A stretch of 64,000 nucleotides of DNA from Phocoena phocoena (Eukaryota > Chordata > Mammalia > Artiodactyla > Phocoenidae): the NCBI RefSeq assembly GCF_963924675.1, contig NC_089240.1, positions 120,037,680-120,101,679 on the forward strand, written 5' to 3'. A program made the position numbers and the translations under genes. The notes under the pieces were generated by a model. The model saw only the letters and a program-made list of their open reading frames with translations, searched no databases and was not told where the DNA came from. Positions 11,588 through 21,231 of this stretch are shown piece after piece. The first letter of the stretch is position 1; each line of letters opens with the position of its first letter.

Positions 11588-11708
11588 GTTGAAACTCAGA
11601 AAAGTGGCATGTAACTCAGTGAAAAAGTTGAATTTTATTTTTACTCTGCCAATGCTTATGGGTATATTAGGGAGTGTCTCCTCTGATTTATGCAAAATAA
11701 GTTTTGAG

Positions 11709-11930
11709 GGCTTCCCTGGTGGCGCAGTGGTTGAGGGTCCGCCTGCTGATGCAGGGGCCGCGGGTTTGTGCCCCGGTCTGGGGGGATCCCACATGCCACA
11801 GAGTGGCTAGGCCTGTCGGCCATGGCCGCTGAGCCTGTGCCTCCGGAGCCTGTGCTCTGCGGCGGGAGAGGCCACAACAGTGAGAGGCCCACGTACTGCA
11901 AAAATAAAAATTAAAAAAAAAAAAAATAAA
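11709..11930 (+). mobile_element. CHR-type tRNA-Glu SINE
   Basis: tRNA-derived SINE transcribed by RNA polymerase III. The head GGCTTCCCTGGTGGCGCAGT holds the A box; GGGTTTGTGCCCC is the diverged B box. It ends GAGAGGCCCACGTACTGCAA plus an A-rich tail. The target duplication AAGTTTTGAG is perfect (11699-11708 and 11931-11940). This long GAGAGGCC-ending subtype is the one I associate with cetaceans. Confidence 0.93.
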
Positions 11931-11940
11931 AAGTTTTGAG

Positions 11941-12354
11941 CTGCTATATTATATCCTGGAAGCAGACACCAACCATTTACTGTTGTTTACAAGAAAGTAT
12001 TACTTCAAAGAAAGTCAGAGCTAGACCAGTTTGGGGTTTGCGTTAAGTAAGTAGTTTAGGTCAAGTGTTAGAAGCAAAGAAATCATATCCGATCTAAGTA
12101 GGACCCTCCATTTTGGAGAAAGTTTAGGTTTGTAAAGAGTTTTTCCTCCAGCCAACTTTTCTGTCCAAAAGATTCAGCAGTACTTTCTTTCATCAAACAA
12201 TGAAAGGCCAATATTGTAGTAAAGAATCTTGAAGCCTTTTGTCCCTCCATCCTGAGTGAGTGAAAGATCTAGCAATTTTAAAGCTGAAGCTCAGGACTGG
12301 CCATATTTAGGGGACACTTTTGGGTTGCAATGCCTGAGGTTTAGGATATAAGTT
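11941..12354. other. No recognisable feature
   Basis: Unique-looking sequence between a SINE and a MER5A. No open frame or repeat recognised. Confidence 0.5.
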
Positions 12355-12546
12355 GATATTTCTCAAGGTATGGTCCCTGGACCAGCAGCATCAGCCACAC
12401 CCCTTGGACTTGTTAGAAATGCATATTCTTTTGACTTTCTCCAGACCTATTACATCAGGAAATCTGGAGCTGGGGATGATAAGCAGAATTTTGTGTTTTA
12501 ACAGGCCTTCTAATTCTGATACATGCTAAAATTGGAGAACCACTGA
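12355..12546. mobile_element. MER5A-like hAT DNA transposon
   Basis: Left half TTTCTCAAGGTATGGTCCCT and GGACTTGTTAGAAATGCATA, middle CTCCAGACCTATTACATCAG, right half TTTTGTGTTTTAACAGGCCT, ending TTGGAGAACCACTGA. All MER5A landmarks are in order, and this copy resembles the consensus more than the one at 8318. Confidence 0.85.
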
Positions 12547-12604
12547 TTTAAATATTGCACACATGTGTGTGTACAAAAAGTGCTCCTAAAGAATAAGGTT
12601 CTTG

Positions 12605-14377
12605 GAGTGACATCAGCAAGATGGTGGAACAGGAGATCCCCATTCATATCCTCCACAGCAACAATAATTCGGCAGCCATCCACAGAAAAAAGTGTCTTTG
12701 GGGGAGCTTCAGGAACCAGGTAGAGGGTTATAAAACACCAGTGGAGCTCAAAACTGAGCAGGGCCATTTTGAGAAGGCAGGCCCACACCAGGTAGCAGGC
12801 TCACCAACCGTGGTCCCAGCTACAGGTACAGAAGCAGCCCTGTCTCACCCTGGACTTGGCTACAGCCGCGTTTGGCCTTGCTCCTGCTATCGGCACCATC
12901 CACCAGGGAACCTGGAAGGAGTCACACCTGACTATGCCTCCCGTAACAGGCCTGCCAACTTTGATTTGACTGTGGATATTGAAGCAGCCCTTTATCTCAG
13001 TTCCAACCCCCTTCCAGCCATGGCTCAAGAGCAGTCCTCTCAGTCCAAGGACCCACCAGGAGAAACACTATCTGTGCACCCAGAAGCGCACCTGCCAAAC
13101 TTGGTCCAACTGCAGATCTTGAAGTATCCCTGTAACTCAGCTCCAGACCCTCCCAGCTGTGGTCTGGGAAATGGCTTGTCCACACAGGGACTCAGTATCC
13201 TTGTCCTTGGAGGCAGGCCCACAACCTCAATCCAACTGAGGATCCTGAAACGGCACTGTAACTCGGCTACAGTCCCTCTCAGCTGTAGTCCAGGAGCAGC
13301 CCTAATCACCCAGGGACATACCCAGTGTCCCAGCAGGAGCTCTACCAAGGGACCTGGAAGGAGTCAAACACATCTGCATACTTGGTAACAGGCCTGCCAT
13401 GTGCAGACCCAACTGCAGACCCTGAAGTGCCTTTGTCCCAGTGCCAGCCCTACTGACCAACATCCTGGAGGTAGTCCTATTCACCCAGGGACCAGACAGG
13501 GTCCATAGCCACCCAAGCCCCTGGTAACAAGCCTGACAAATACAGACCCCATTGTATATCCAGCAGTATCCACATTACCCAGCCCAGATCCTGCTCGACT
13601 GTGATCCCGTAGGCTATCCCATCAGTCCAGAAACCTGGCATGAGAAGGTCTCTACCTGCTGAAATCAGTATGTAAAGACTGAGAAAGGTGCTTACCCATC
13701 AAATGCTCAGACCCCAATGCAAGGCTACACAGATCACAAACAGGCAAATGTGATACCACCAAAGGAAACTAATAAAGCCCCAGCAACCAATCTAAAAAAC
13801 TAAAGATCTGTGAAATGCCGACAAAGAATTCAAAATAATCATCTCAAAGGACCTCAATGAGATGCAAGAGGACACATTATTCTGTCACAGGAAAGAAGGA
13901 AATCCTGTCATTTGCAACTTGTATGAACAGGGAGAATATCACGCTAAGTGAAATAAGCCGAACTCAGAAAAAGAAATTTGCATGATCTCACTTATTTGTG
14001 GAATCTACAACAGTCAAACTCACAGAAGCAGAGTACAATGGTGATCACCAGGGGCTAGGTGGTGGGGGAAATGGGGAAATGGTGGTCACAGGATATAAAC
14101 TTTCAGTTACAAGATTAGTAAGTTCTGGGGATCTAATGTACAGCATGGTGTCTAAAGTTAATAATACTGTATTATGTATTTAAATTTGCTAAATTAGTAG
14201 ATATTAAATTTTCTCACCACAGGCTAAAAAATGGTAATGATGTGAAGTAATGGATGTGTTAATTACCTTGACTGTGATAAGCATTTCACAATGTATACGT
14301 ATATCACATCATCATTTTGTATACCTTAAGTATATACAAGTTTTATTTGCCAAATATTCCCCAACAAAACTGGAAAA
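12605..14377 (+). mobile_element. Ancient L1M with 5' region and 3' end but no ORF bodies
   Basis: The left part (12605 to about 13870) starts GCAAGATGGTGGAACAGGAG-like and is rich in degenerate CCTGCCAA / CAACTGCAGA / CCCTGAAG units, which I read as an old L1 5'UTR running to an ORF1-leader-like stretch (CAAAGAATTCAAAATAATCA). At about 13875 it jumps to the very end of ORF2 and the 3'UTR (CTAAGTGAAATAAGCCGAAC, AGTTCTGGGGATCTAATGTA, ACAATGTATACGTATATCAC). The whole ORF1 and nearly all of ORF2 are missing. A possible imperfect target duplication (AAGGTTCTTG at 12595-12604, AAAGTTCCTG at 14378-14387; 8/10) would make it a single insertion. Confidence 0.7.
12621..13388 (+). other. 255-codon open frame across degenerate tandem units in the L1M 5' region
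   Basis: Open from an ATG at 12621 (MVEQEIPIHILHSNNNSAAI) to a TAA at 13386-13388. The protein is rich in Pro, Ser, Thr and Gly, with echoing blocks such as LQILKYPCNSAPDPPSC and LRILKRHCNSATVPLSC spaced by about 45 residues, which reflect the underlying DNA units. No domain is recognised and the start is shared with the GATGGTGGAACAGG motif of an L1 5' end. I regard it as non-coding repeat DNA that happens to lack stops because it is GC-rich; minus-strand frames there are also open. Confidence 0.5.
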
Positions 14378-14547
14378 AAAGTTCCTGCACAAATAACTCT
14401 CTATTCATAGTAGGGCTGACATATCTGTGTAACCAGTTATAGTTCAGGGCAGAGTTGAACAAATTCTAAAATGTCATTGTATACAGAGGGCTAGGGAATT
14501 CTCCTTAAAGGAAGTAGTATTAGAGCTAACACTCTAGTATGACTCTC

Positions 14548-14707
14548 TGTGATGATGGAAAAGTTGCATGTCTGTGTTGTCCAATATGGCAGCCACATCC
14601 TGATGTGGCCATTGAGAACCTGAAATGGAGCTGGTGAGATAGAGGAAAAATTTTTTTAATTTAAATAGCCATATGTTTCTAGTGGCTACCATATTGGAGA
14701 ACCCAGT
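14548..14707. mobile_element. MER20 hAT DNA transposon fragment
   Basis: Contains CTGTGATGATGGAAAAGTTG, GTGTTGTCCAATATGGCAGC, GGCCATTGAGAACCTGAAAT and TAGTGGCTACCATATTGGAG, the MER20 landmarks. The copy at 27365 lies in the opposite orientation. The right terminal repeat is missing. Confidence 0.75.
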
Positions 14708-16404
14708 TTTAGGAATTATAATAATGATATCCCCTCTATACATCCTCCTCCCCAAAACAAAGACTTTTCTAATCACTAATCACACAGCTGCATTTGTGAA
14801 GGACATTCCTGGGCTCCTTGCTTTTAACTTGCAACTCTTAGAGAAAATTATTTATGTGGATAAAACGCCCTTGAATTTTTTCAAGTTCCAGAATGCCTTG
14901 ATATGGCACTGTCTTGGAAACAATACATTTTTGGAGCCAGCCTGGGCTGGGAAATTCAGGATGACAGCATGATTTAAATACCATTATGTTGGTAGCCCCT
15001 CAGGTCAGAAGGCCAGGTTATTTCTTAGTTTTTGTATTAACAAGCAGGACTGTCCTTTAACAGATATTCCTTTTTAAACCATCCCTTTTGTGTTCATCTG
15101 TACATATAATCCCAAAGGCTAAGTAAAGGAGATAATTAAATTGAGTTAGAACCTGTCTTTTGACTGTCTCATTGAACTTTACAAGATTCCTTTTCAGGAT
15201 TTGTGGGGTTTGGGGGAAACTGATTGGGGATGGGGCCAGAGACCTGCATTGTTGCCTGTCTCTACAACAAGACAGGTATGGCTTGTACAGGTAGATCCTC
15301 CCCTTAGTGGAGAAACAATGCAGTGAGCACTGACCCCTCTCATCCCTGTAAGTGAAAGCAGTGGCTTCAAAGCCAGTTATGAATAGATGGTGCCTGAACA
15401 CACTGAAATCTCAGAGATTCAACAACTGGATGATTCTAGCCCCACCCTTTCACAAAGCTGGATGAGTTATGTTAATAAATAGAAATTAGAAATTATATGT
15501 TCTCAATGATGTTAATATTTAAGTATGTTGTCCAAAGTTCTTTCTCAGAAACTTTGTTTAAAAAATGAGACAATCAAGATTAGAGTGGTGAAAATGCCAT
15601 GGCAGATTTAGAGCTCAAACTTTTGTGTGTCTGACTTCAAGTCAACCGCATATAACTATATACTGCAATTGTATACATTGATCCTTGAAGGCAGAACCCC
15701 GTTGGATTTAGTTCCTAAATCTCCATAAAGGTAATTTGTGTGATTGTGCCCCAACATAATATCTGCTGATTAGAAATATATTTCCAACCCCCTTTTTCTC
15801 TATCTATGTATTTCATCTTCCCCTCATACACTCCTAGAGCTGCATGATACCAGGATAAACCATTCTCTCTCATCCCGTCCTCCAAGCAGAGAACATATTT
15901 TTGTGCAGGTAACTATGGTTCACATGGACATGAAAGGCAGTCTTGGAGGAGTAAGTTATCATCAGTACATGAAGCCAAGCAGGATGATCCTTGGCAGTGG
16001 GAGTATGGAGGGAACATTCTAGGCAATTGGCCTTAGTTTATCGATAATAGCACTTAAGCAAGATTTCTTTACACATTTCTAAGTTCTAACACACTCCACA
16101 TTAACCTTCAGTTTATGTTATAAATGTACTCATCCTTTGTAATCCATTAGCAGTTAGCCAACCGATATTTATGAAACACTTACTAAGCAATAGTTACCCT
16201 GTTAGGTGCTATTGCATTTCATAAATCTGACAAATGAATGTGATTTTAGTACCAAAGGGATGAAAAAAAAAAACAGTGTAGGATTAATATATGTTACCTT
16301 TGATGCAGGGGTGTTTCTGGCTGGGGAGAGACTGAATTGGGACCAATTCTAAGTTCTTCTGCTATGAGGGCTGGTGGGAAAGAGGTGGAACTAAGACTTG
16401 CTAT
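14708..16404. other. No gene; mostly unique DNA
   Basis: About 1.7 kb without a recognisable gene. Frames of 99 codons (14673-14972, plus) and 114 codons (15057-15401, minus) have no family resemblance that I can identify and no supporting splice or promoter context. A short MIR/L2-like tail may lie at 16155-16225 (ATATTTATGAAACACTTACT). Confidence 0.5.
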
Positions 16405-16600
16405 GGGTTTGAAACTGGCAAGCACTTTAGAAATATTGTGTCCTGTAAGCTTCCAATAGGCTTGTGAGGTAAATATCATTATGGTCTTCATTTTACAGAT
16501 GAAGAAACTTAGGCTCAGAAAAATGGTCACTTGTCCAGGATCACAGAGCTAGTGAAGGGATGAAACTGACTGCAACACATGTGCTTTCAACCACTATGCT
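16405..16600 (-). mobile_element. MIR SINE
   Basis: Reverse-orientation MIR: GAGGTAAATATCATTATGGT, CATTTTACAGATGAAGAAAC, TAGGCTCAGAAAAATGGTCA, AGGATCACAGAGCTAGTGAA and CTTTCAACCACTATGCTCCA appear in the expected order. One of the better preserved MIRs here. Confidence 0.88.
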
Positions 16601-16869
16601 CCACTGTCTACTTAGGTGCTCCTGTAATCTCTTCTCCTTTTGAAATACTCTGCCTCTGAAAATTTAGAGGAGTTGTGCTCAGAATTGGTAGGAATGCTTT
16701 TGATCTGACAAGGACTGGGGATATTTTTTTCCAGATTTGAGCAATAATAAAACACATTCTTCATAGCAAAGAGAGGACCTATTCAGGTTGGTTTGAACAC
16801 AAGTCCAGAGATGCGGCTTTGGGAGATGGCTGAGCACTCTTGACATAAGGATAAAAACCATTATCATTT

Positions 16870-17005
16870 AAAGAACTCTTACTATGTTTCAGAGCCGTTT
16901 CATATATTTTCTTTTGAAATCCTCATAATGAACCTGTGAAATATGGATTATCTGTGGACCCATTTTACAGATGAGGACAAAGGCAAAGGGAAAAAAGACT
17001 AACTG
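16870..17005 (-). mobile_element. MIR SINE fragment
   Basis: Core CCATTTTACAGATGAGGACA preceded by TTGAAATCCTCATAATGAAC; the distal part is diverged. Confidence 0.75.
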
Positions 17006-17044
17006 CTAAGTAATTTCACACTGACTGTGATTTGCTCTTCAGTT

Positions 17045-17170
17045 TTCTGTCTTCTGCATTAGAATAGGAGCTTCTTGGGTAAAGGTCACTCATTATTTGT
17101 TTTAGTATCTGCAGCACTGAGCCCAGGGCTTAGCACAAAACAAACATGCAATAAATGATAATCTTTATTA
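17045..17170 (+). mobile_element. L2 LINE 3' end fragment
   Basis: AGAATAGGAGCTTCTTGGGT ... TATCTGCAGCACTGAGCCCA ... CTTAGCACAAAACAAACATG ... AATAAATGATAATC follows the L2 3' terminus (TAGAATGTAAGCTCC..., CCAGCACC..., GCTCAATAAATATTTG). Confidence 0.6.
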
Positions 17171-17734
17171 TTATCACTGTAGTGCTAATTCCAAGAATAT
17201 GAATATAAGGCTGAATGCACCTAAGAGTTTTGTACGTTAATTTTTGCCTAAAGAAATTTATTATCTATAAACCTATTCACCACTATTCTAGATAGTAAAG
17301 GGAAAGCTATTTCCCTTTTTGGAAGATGGGAGGGAATATATACGGCTATAGCTAAAGTTTATGAAAACTTCCTCTTAAATTTTGCCACCTACAATAACAT
17401 TTTAATAGGCCTTGCTAAACTGTGATGCTAGACATCAGATCACCATGTTTATCACAAACACATTGATGGGAAAAACATGCTATGATCTTTACCTTGGTGA
17501 GAGTCCAGAAAATCAGAGAAATGACCTGAGTGTAGGGTAAACAAACTTGAACACACATAAATGTTTGTAAATTATGGAAACAGTATTGGGTATTGTAAAC
17601 TTCAGACTGTATACTGTCCACGTTTGATTTGATTACCGAATTCATCCTAAAAAAAATCGGGACTTTGGTAAAACATGTGTCTTAACCATGTTATAGTAGA
17701 TTCAATAGCTGCCTTTTGGTAGATCTGGGAGGTT
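17171..17734. other. No recognisable feature
   Basis: Unique-looking, AT-rich. The 76-codon minus frame at 17415-17645 is not supported as a gene. Confidence 0.5.
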
Positions 17735-18065
17735 TTTTGTCCTCTTTTATTTTTATTAAAACTTTTAAAATTTCAAAATAGTTTAGGACTCACAAGAAGT
17801 TTTTCCTTCACCAAACTCCCCTCACAGATAATATATTAAATAAACATAAGACAGTATCAAAACCAGGAAACTGATGTTGGTCCAATACTATTAGATCAGT
17901 TACTTACCTTATTCAGATCTCACCAGTGCTTATCTGTGCTTTGGGTATGTGCATGTATGCAGTTCTCTTTAATATTGTCACATGTCTAGATGCAGGTAAT
18001 CATCATCAAAATCAAGATTTAGAATTGCCCCATCATCACAAAGAAACTTCCTCATGTTATCCCAC

Positions 18066-18557
18066 TGTGATTGTTAACTGTATGTGTCAACTTGACTAGG
18101 TCATGGGGTGCCCAGCTGTCTGGTTAGGCATTATTTCTGGGTCTGTATGTTTCTGGAAGAGATTAACATCTGAATCTTTAGAACGGTGGTGGACATTAAC
18201 CAATCCATTGAGAGCCTGAATAGAACAAAAACCTGAAGAAGAGAGGACGCTTGCTCTCCTGCCTGCCTCAATTTGGATATTGGTCTTCTTCTGCCCTTGG
18301 ACTGGGATTTACACCATTGGTTCACCCAGTTCTCAGGCCTTCAGACTCGGACTGGAATTATACCACGGGCCTTCCTGGGTCTGCAAATTGCAGATGGAAG
18401 ATCGTGAGACTTCTCATCCTCCATAATCGCAATTCCTCATAATAAATATTGTTGTTTATGTGTATATGTACATACACACATACATGCATACACACACATA
18501 TGTGTGTGTGTGTGTAACATTTCGGTTCTGTTTCTCTGGAGAACCATGACTAGTACA
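18066..18557 (+). mobile_element. LTR-like element (TG...CA), family not assigned, inside the ancient L1
   Basis: 492-bp block that interrupts the L1. It starts TGTGATTGTTAACTGTATGT and ends TCTGGAGAACCATGACTAGT followed by ACA, so it has TG...CA termini as solo LTRs do. Inside are GTCAACTTGACTAGGTCATG and, near the right end, AATAAATATT (a possible poly-A signal) followed by a CA/TG microsatellite. I recognise it as a common dispersed mammalian repeat but cannot name the family with confidence. Flanking 5-mers (CCCAC, ACCCT) do not give a clean duplication. Confidence 0.6.
18455..18516. repeat. (CA/TG)n-type microsatellite
   Basis: TGTGTATATGTACATACACA, then ACATACATGCATACACACAC and ATATGTGTGTGTGTGTGT: alternating purine-pyrimidine, partly self-complementary, just upstream of the right end of the LTR-like element. 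Confidence 0.85.
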
Positions 18558-19354
18558 ACCCTTAATTGTTACACCCTCCAACACCTGGCTACAAGTAGTT
18601 TGTTCTCCATCTCTGTAACTTTACCATTTTAAAAATACCATATAAATGGGATCATACAGTATTGTAACCTTTGAGACCGGCTTTTTTCACTCAACATAAT
18701 GCCCTTGAGAGCCATTCAAGGTGTTGCCTGCACCAATAATTTGTTCTTTTCCATCGTTGAATAGAATTTTATTGTACAGATGTGCTATTTGTTTATGCAT
18801 TCACCAGTCAAAGGACATTTGGATTGTTTCCAATTTTTAGCTATAACAATTAGGGCTGCTATGAACAATAGTATACAGGATTTTTGCAAACATTAATTTA
18901 TATTTCTGTGTAATAAATGCCCAGAAGTATCATTACTGGGTTGAATTTCAGGTGCAAGTTTAATTTATTATTTTTTTTAAAGAAACCATCATATTCTTTT
19001 TCAGCATGGTTGTACCATTTTAGACTCCCACTAGCAATACAAGAGACTCAATTTCTCTGCATCCTTGCCACCACTTTGTATTGTCACTATTTTTTTATTC
19101 CAGCTGTTTTAATAGGTGTGTAGTGATACCACATGATGGTATAATTTGCAGTTCTTAATAGCTAATGATATTGAACACCTTTTCATGTGCTTATCTTTCA
19201 TGTCTATATTTCCTGCAGTGAAACATCTCTTCATGCCTTTGCCCGTTTTCTAAATGGATTGTTCATTTTCTTTTGTTGAGTTTAGAGGTTATAACAATAT
19301 ATAGTAGATACAAGCAGTTTGCAATATTTCCTTCCAATTTGTAGCTTGCCTTTT

Positions 19355-19703
19355 TTAAAATTTATTTATTTATTTATTTTTGGCTGCATTGAGTCTTCGT
19401 TGCTGCGTGTGGGCTTTCTCTAGTTGTGGCGAGCAGGGGATATTCTTCACTGCAGTGCACAGGCTTCTCATTGCGGTGGCTACTCTTGATGCAGAGCATG
19501 GGCTCTAGGCACGGGGGCTTTCATAGTTGTGGCAAAACGGGCACAGTAGTTGTGGCTCATGGGCTCTAGAGTACAGGCTCAGTAGTTGTGGTGCACGGGC
19601 TTCGTTGCTTCATGGCATGTGGGATCTTCTCGGACCAGGGCTCGAACCCTTGTCTCCTGCATTGGCAGGTGGATTCTTAATAACTGTGACACTAGAGATG
19701 TCC
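19355..19703 (-). mobile_element. CHR-1-type tRNA-Glu SINE, long form, minus strand
   Basis: Antisense SINE whose tail reads AAATTTATTTATTTATTTAT at the left, then GCATTGAGTCTTCGTTGCTG, TTTCTCTAGTTGTGGCGAGC and, at the head, GGACCAGGGCTCGAACCCTT (B box in reverse). The target duplication is perfect over 15 bp: TGTAGCTTGCCTTTT at 19340-19354 and 19704-19718. This proves that it inserted into the older L1. Confidence 0.93.
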
Positions 19704-20779
19704 TGTAGCTTGCCTTTTACGTAACAGAGTCTTTTGTGGAGCAACATTTTTTGAGGTCTACTATTATCTTTTTTTCTTCTTTGATGGACCATGCTTTTGT
19801 TGTCATATGTACAAACAATTCTCCTAACCATAGGTCATGAAGATTTTATCCTATGTGTTTTTCTAATTGTTTTTCAATTTATGTTTCACATTTAGATCTA
19901 TAATCCATCTTGAGTTAACTTTTGTATAAATGTGGGGTTTGCGTAGAGGTTAATCTATTTGCCTGTGGATTTCTTGGATCTAGGAGTTTAAATATGCATC
20001 ACACATATATGGGCTTTGAATAAAGCAAAAGTGACACAAAAAGAGCTAAAGGAGAATGAGCTAGCTAAGCAGTACCAAAAGGAAAGGGTTCTTTAAAAAG
20101 TAATTTACTGGACCTAAAAGATGGTGGAGGAGTAAGATGTGGAGATCATCTTCCTCCCGACAAGTACACCATAAATACATCTACAGGTGGAACAGCTCCT
20201 ACAGAACACCTACTGAATGCTGGCAGAAGACCACAGACTTCCCAAAAGGCAAGAAACTGCCCATGTACCCGGGTAGGGCAAAAGAAAAAAGAAAAAAAAA
20301 AAAGACGAAAAAATAGGGACAGGACCTGCACCAGTGGGAGGGAGCTGTGAAGGAGGAAAGGTTTCCACACACTAGAAGCCCCTTCGTGGGCGGACACTGC
20401 GGGGAGCAGAGGGGCAAAGCTTCGGAGCCGCGGAGGAGAGCACAGCAACAGGGGTGCGGAGGGCAAAGCGGAGAGATTCCCACAGAGAGGATTGGTGCCG
20501 ACCGGCACTCACCAGCCCGAGAGGTTTGTCTGCTCACCAGCCGGGGCGGGCGGAGCTGGGAGCAGAGGCTCGGGCTTCGGTCGGAGCACAGGGAGAGGAC
20601 TGGGGTCGGCGGCGTGAACACAGCCTGCAGGGGGCTAGTGTGCCACCGCTAGCCGGGAGGGAGTCCGGGGGAAAGTCTGGAGCTGCCGAAGAGGCAAGAG
20701 ACCATTGTTTAGGGGTGCGCGAGGAAACAGAATTCAGAGCACTGCTTAAACGAGCTCCAGAGACGGGCACGAGCCGCGG

Positions 20780-21172
20780 CTAACAGCACGGACCACAGAG
20801 ACGGGCATGAGATGCTAAGGCTGCTCCTGCAGCCACCAAGAAGCCTGTGTGCAAGCACAGGGCACTATCTATGCCTCCCCTCCCGGGAGCCTGTGCAGCC
20901 CACCACTGCCAGGGTCCCATGATCCAGGGACAACCTCCCCGGGAGAACACACGGCGTGCCTTGGGCTGATGCACCATCACGCCAGCCTCTGCCGTTGCAG
21001 GCTCGCCCCGCATCCGTACCCCTCCCTCACCCCGGCCTGAGTGAGCCAGAGCCCCTGAAGCAGCTGCTCCTTTAACCCCATCCTGTTTGAGCAAAGAACC
21101 GACGCCCTCATGTGACCTACACGCAGAGGCGGGGCCAAATCCAAAACTGAACCCCGGGAGCTGTGCAAACAA
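20780..21172 (-). other. 130-codon antisense ORF in the L1 5'UTR (ORF0-like candidate)
   Basis: Starts MFAQLPGFSFGFGPASACRS and ends with CGPCC before the stop. It runs opposite to the L1 5'UTR. An ORF of exactly the same length, start and stop lies antisense to the minus-strand L1 at 62293-62685; a hand alignment needs no gap and gives about 96 of 130 identical residues. The overlapping 84-codon frame at 20977-21231 is also paired there. Primate L1 has a short antisense ORF (ORF0) in an equivalent place, but I see no sequence relation to it. No domain recognised; some Cys and Gly/Ala richness. Coding status is unproven, since GC-rich DNA has few stop codons. Confidence 0.4.
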
Positions 21173-21231
21173 AGAAGAGAAAGGGAAATCTCTCCCAGCA
21201 GCCTCAGGAGCAGTGGATTAAATCTCCACAA
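20977..21231 (-). other. 84-codon antisense ORF overlapping the 130-codon one
   Basis: Starts MWRFNPLLLRLLGEISLSLL, a hydrophobic N-terminus that could act as a signal or membrane segment (inference). It starts 59 bases upstream of the 130-codon frame in the antisense direction and in a different frame. The counterpart at 62234-62488 has the same length; by hand about 61 of 84 residues agree. At most one of the two overlapping frames is likely to be meaningful, possibly neither. Confidence 0.3.

Larger units (their letters stand above)
17735..19990 (-). mobile_element. Ancient L1 (L1ME/L1MC-type), ORF2 and 3' part, interrupted twice
   Basis: Reverse-strand old L1. Landmarks read antisense: ATATAAATGGGATCATACAG, TTTTTTCACTCAACATAATG, GGACATTTGGATTGTTTCCA, GGGCTGCTATGAACAATAGT, AAATGCCCAGAAGTATCATT, TGTACCATTTTAGACTCCCA, ATAGGTGTGTAGTGATACCA and TTGAACACCTTTTCATGTGC, the familiar ORF2 C-terminal text of ancient mammalian L1s. 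It is split by an LTR-like element (18066-18557) and by a SINE (19355-19703) and resumes at 19719 (AGTCTTTTGTGGAGCAACAT). No open frame remains. Confidence 0.85.

Noticed and set aside
11699..11940. tRNA gene suggested by A and B box-like words
   Set aside because: The words belong to a CHR SINE with poly-A tail and target duplication; no tRNA cloverleaf is preserved.
20199..20621. 140-codon antisense frame further out in the L1 5'UTR
   Set aside because: The corresponding segment is missing from the other L1, so its retention cannot be tested here; it also overlaps several other open frames.
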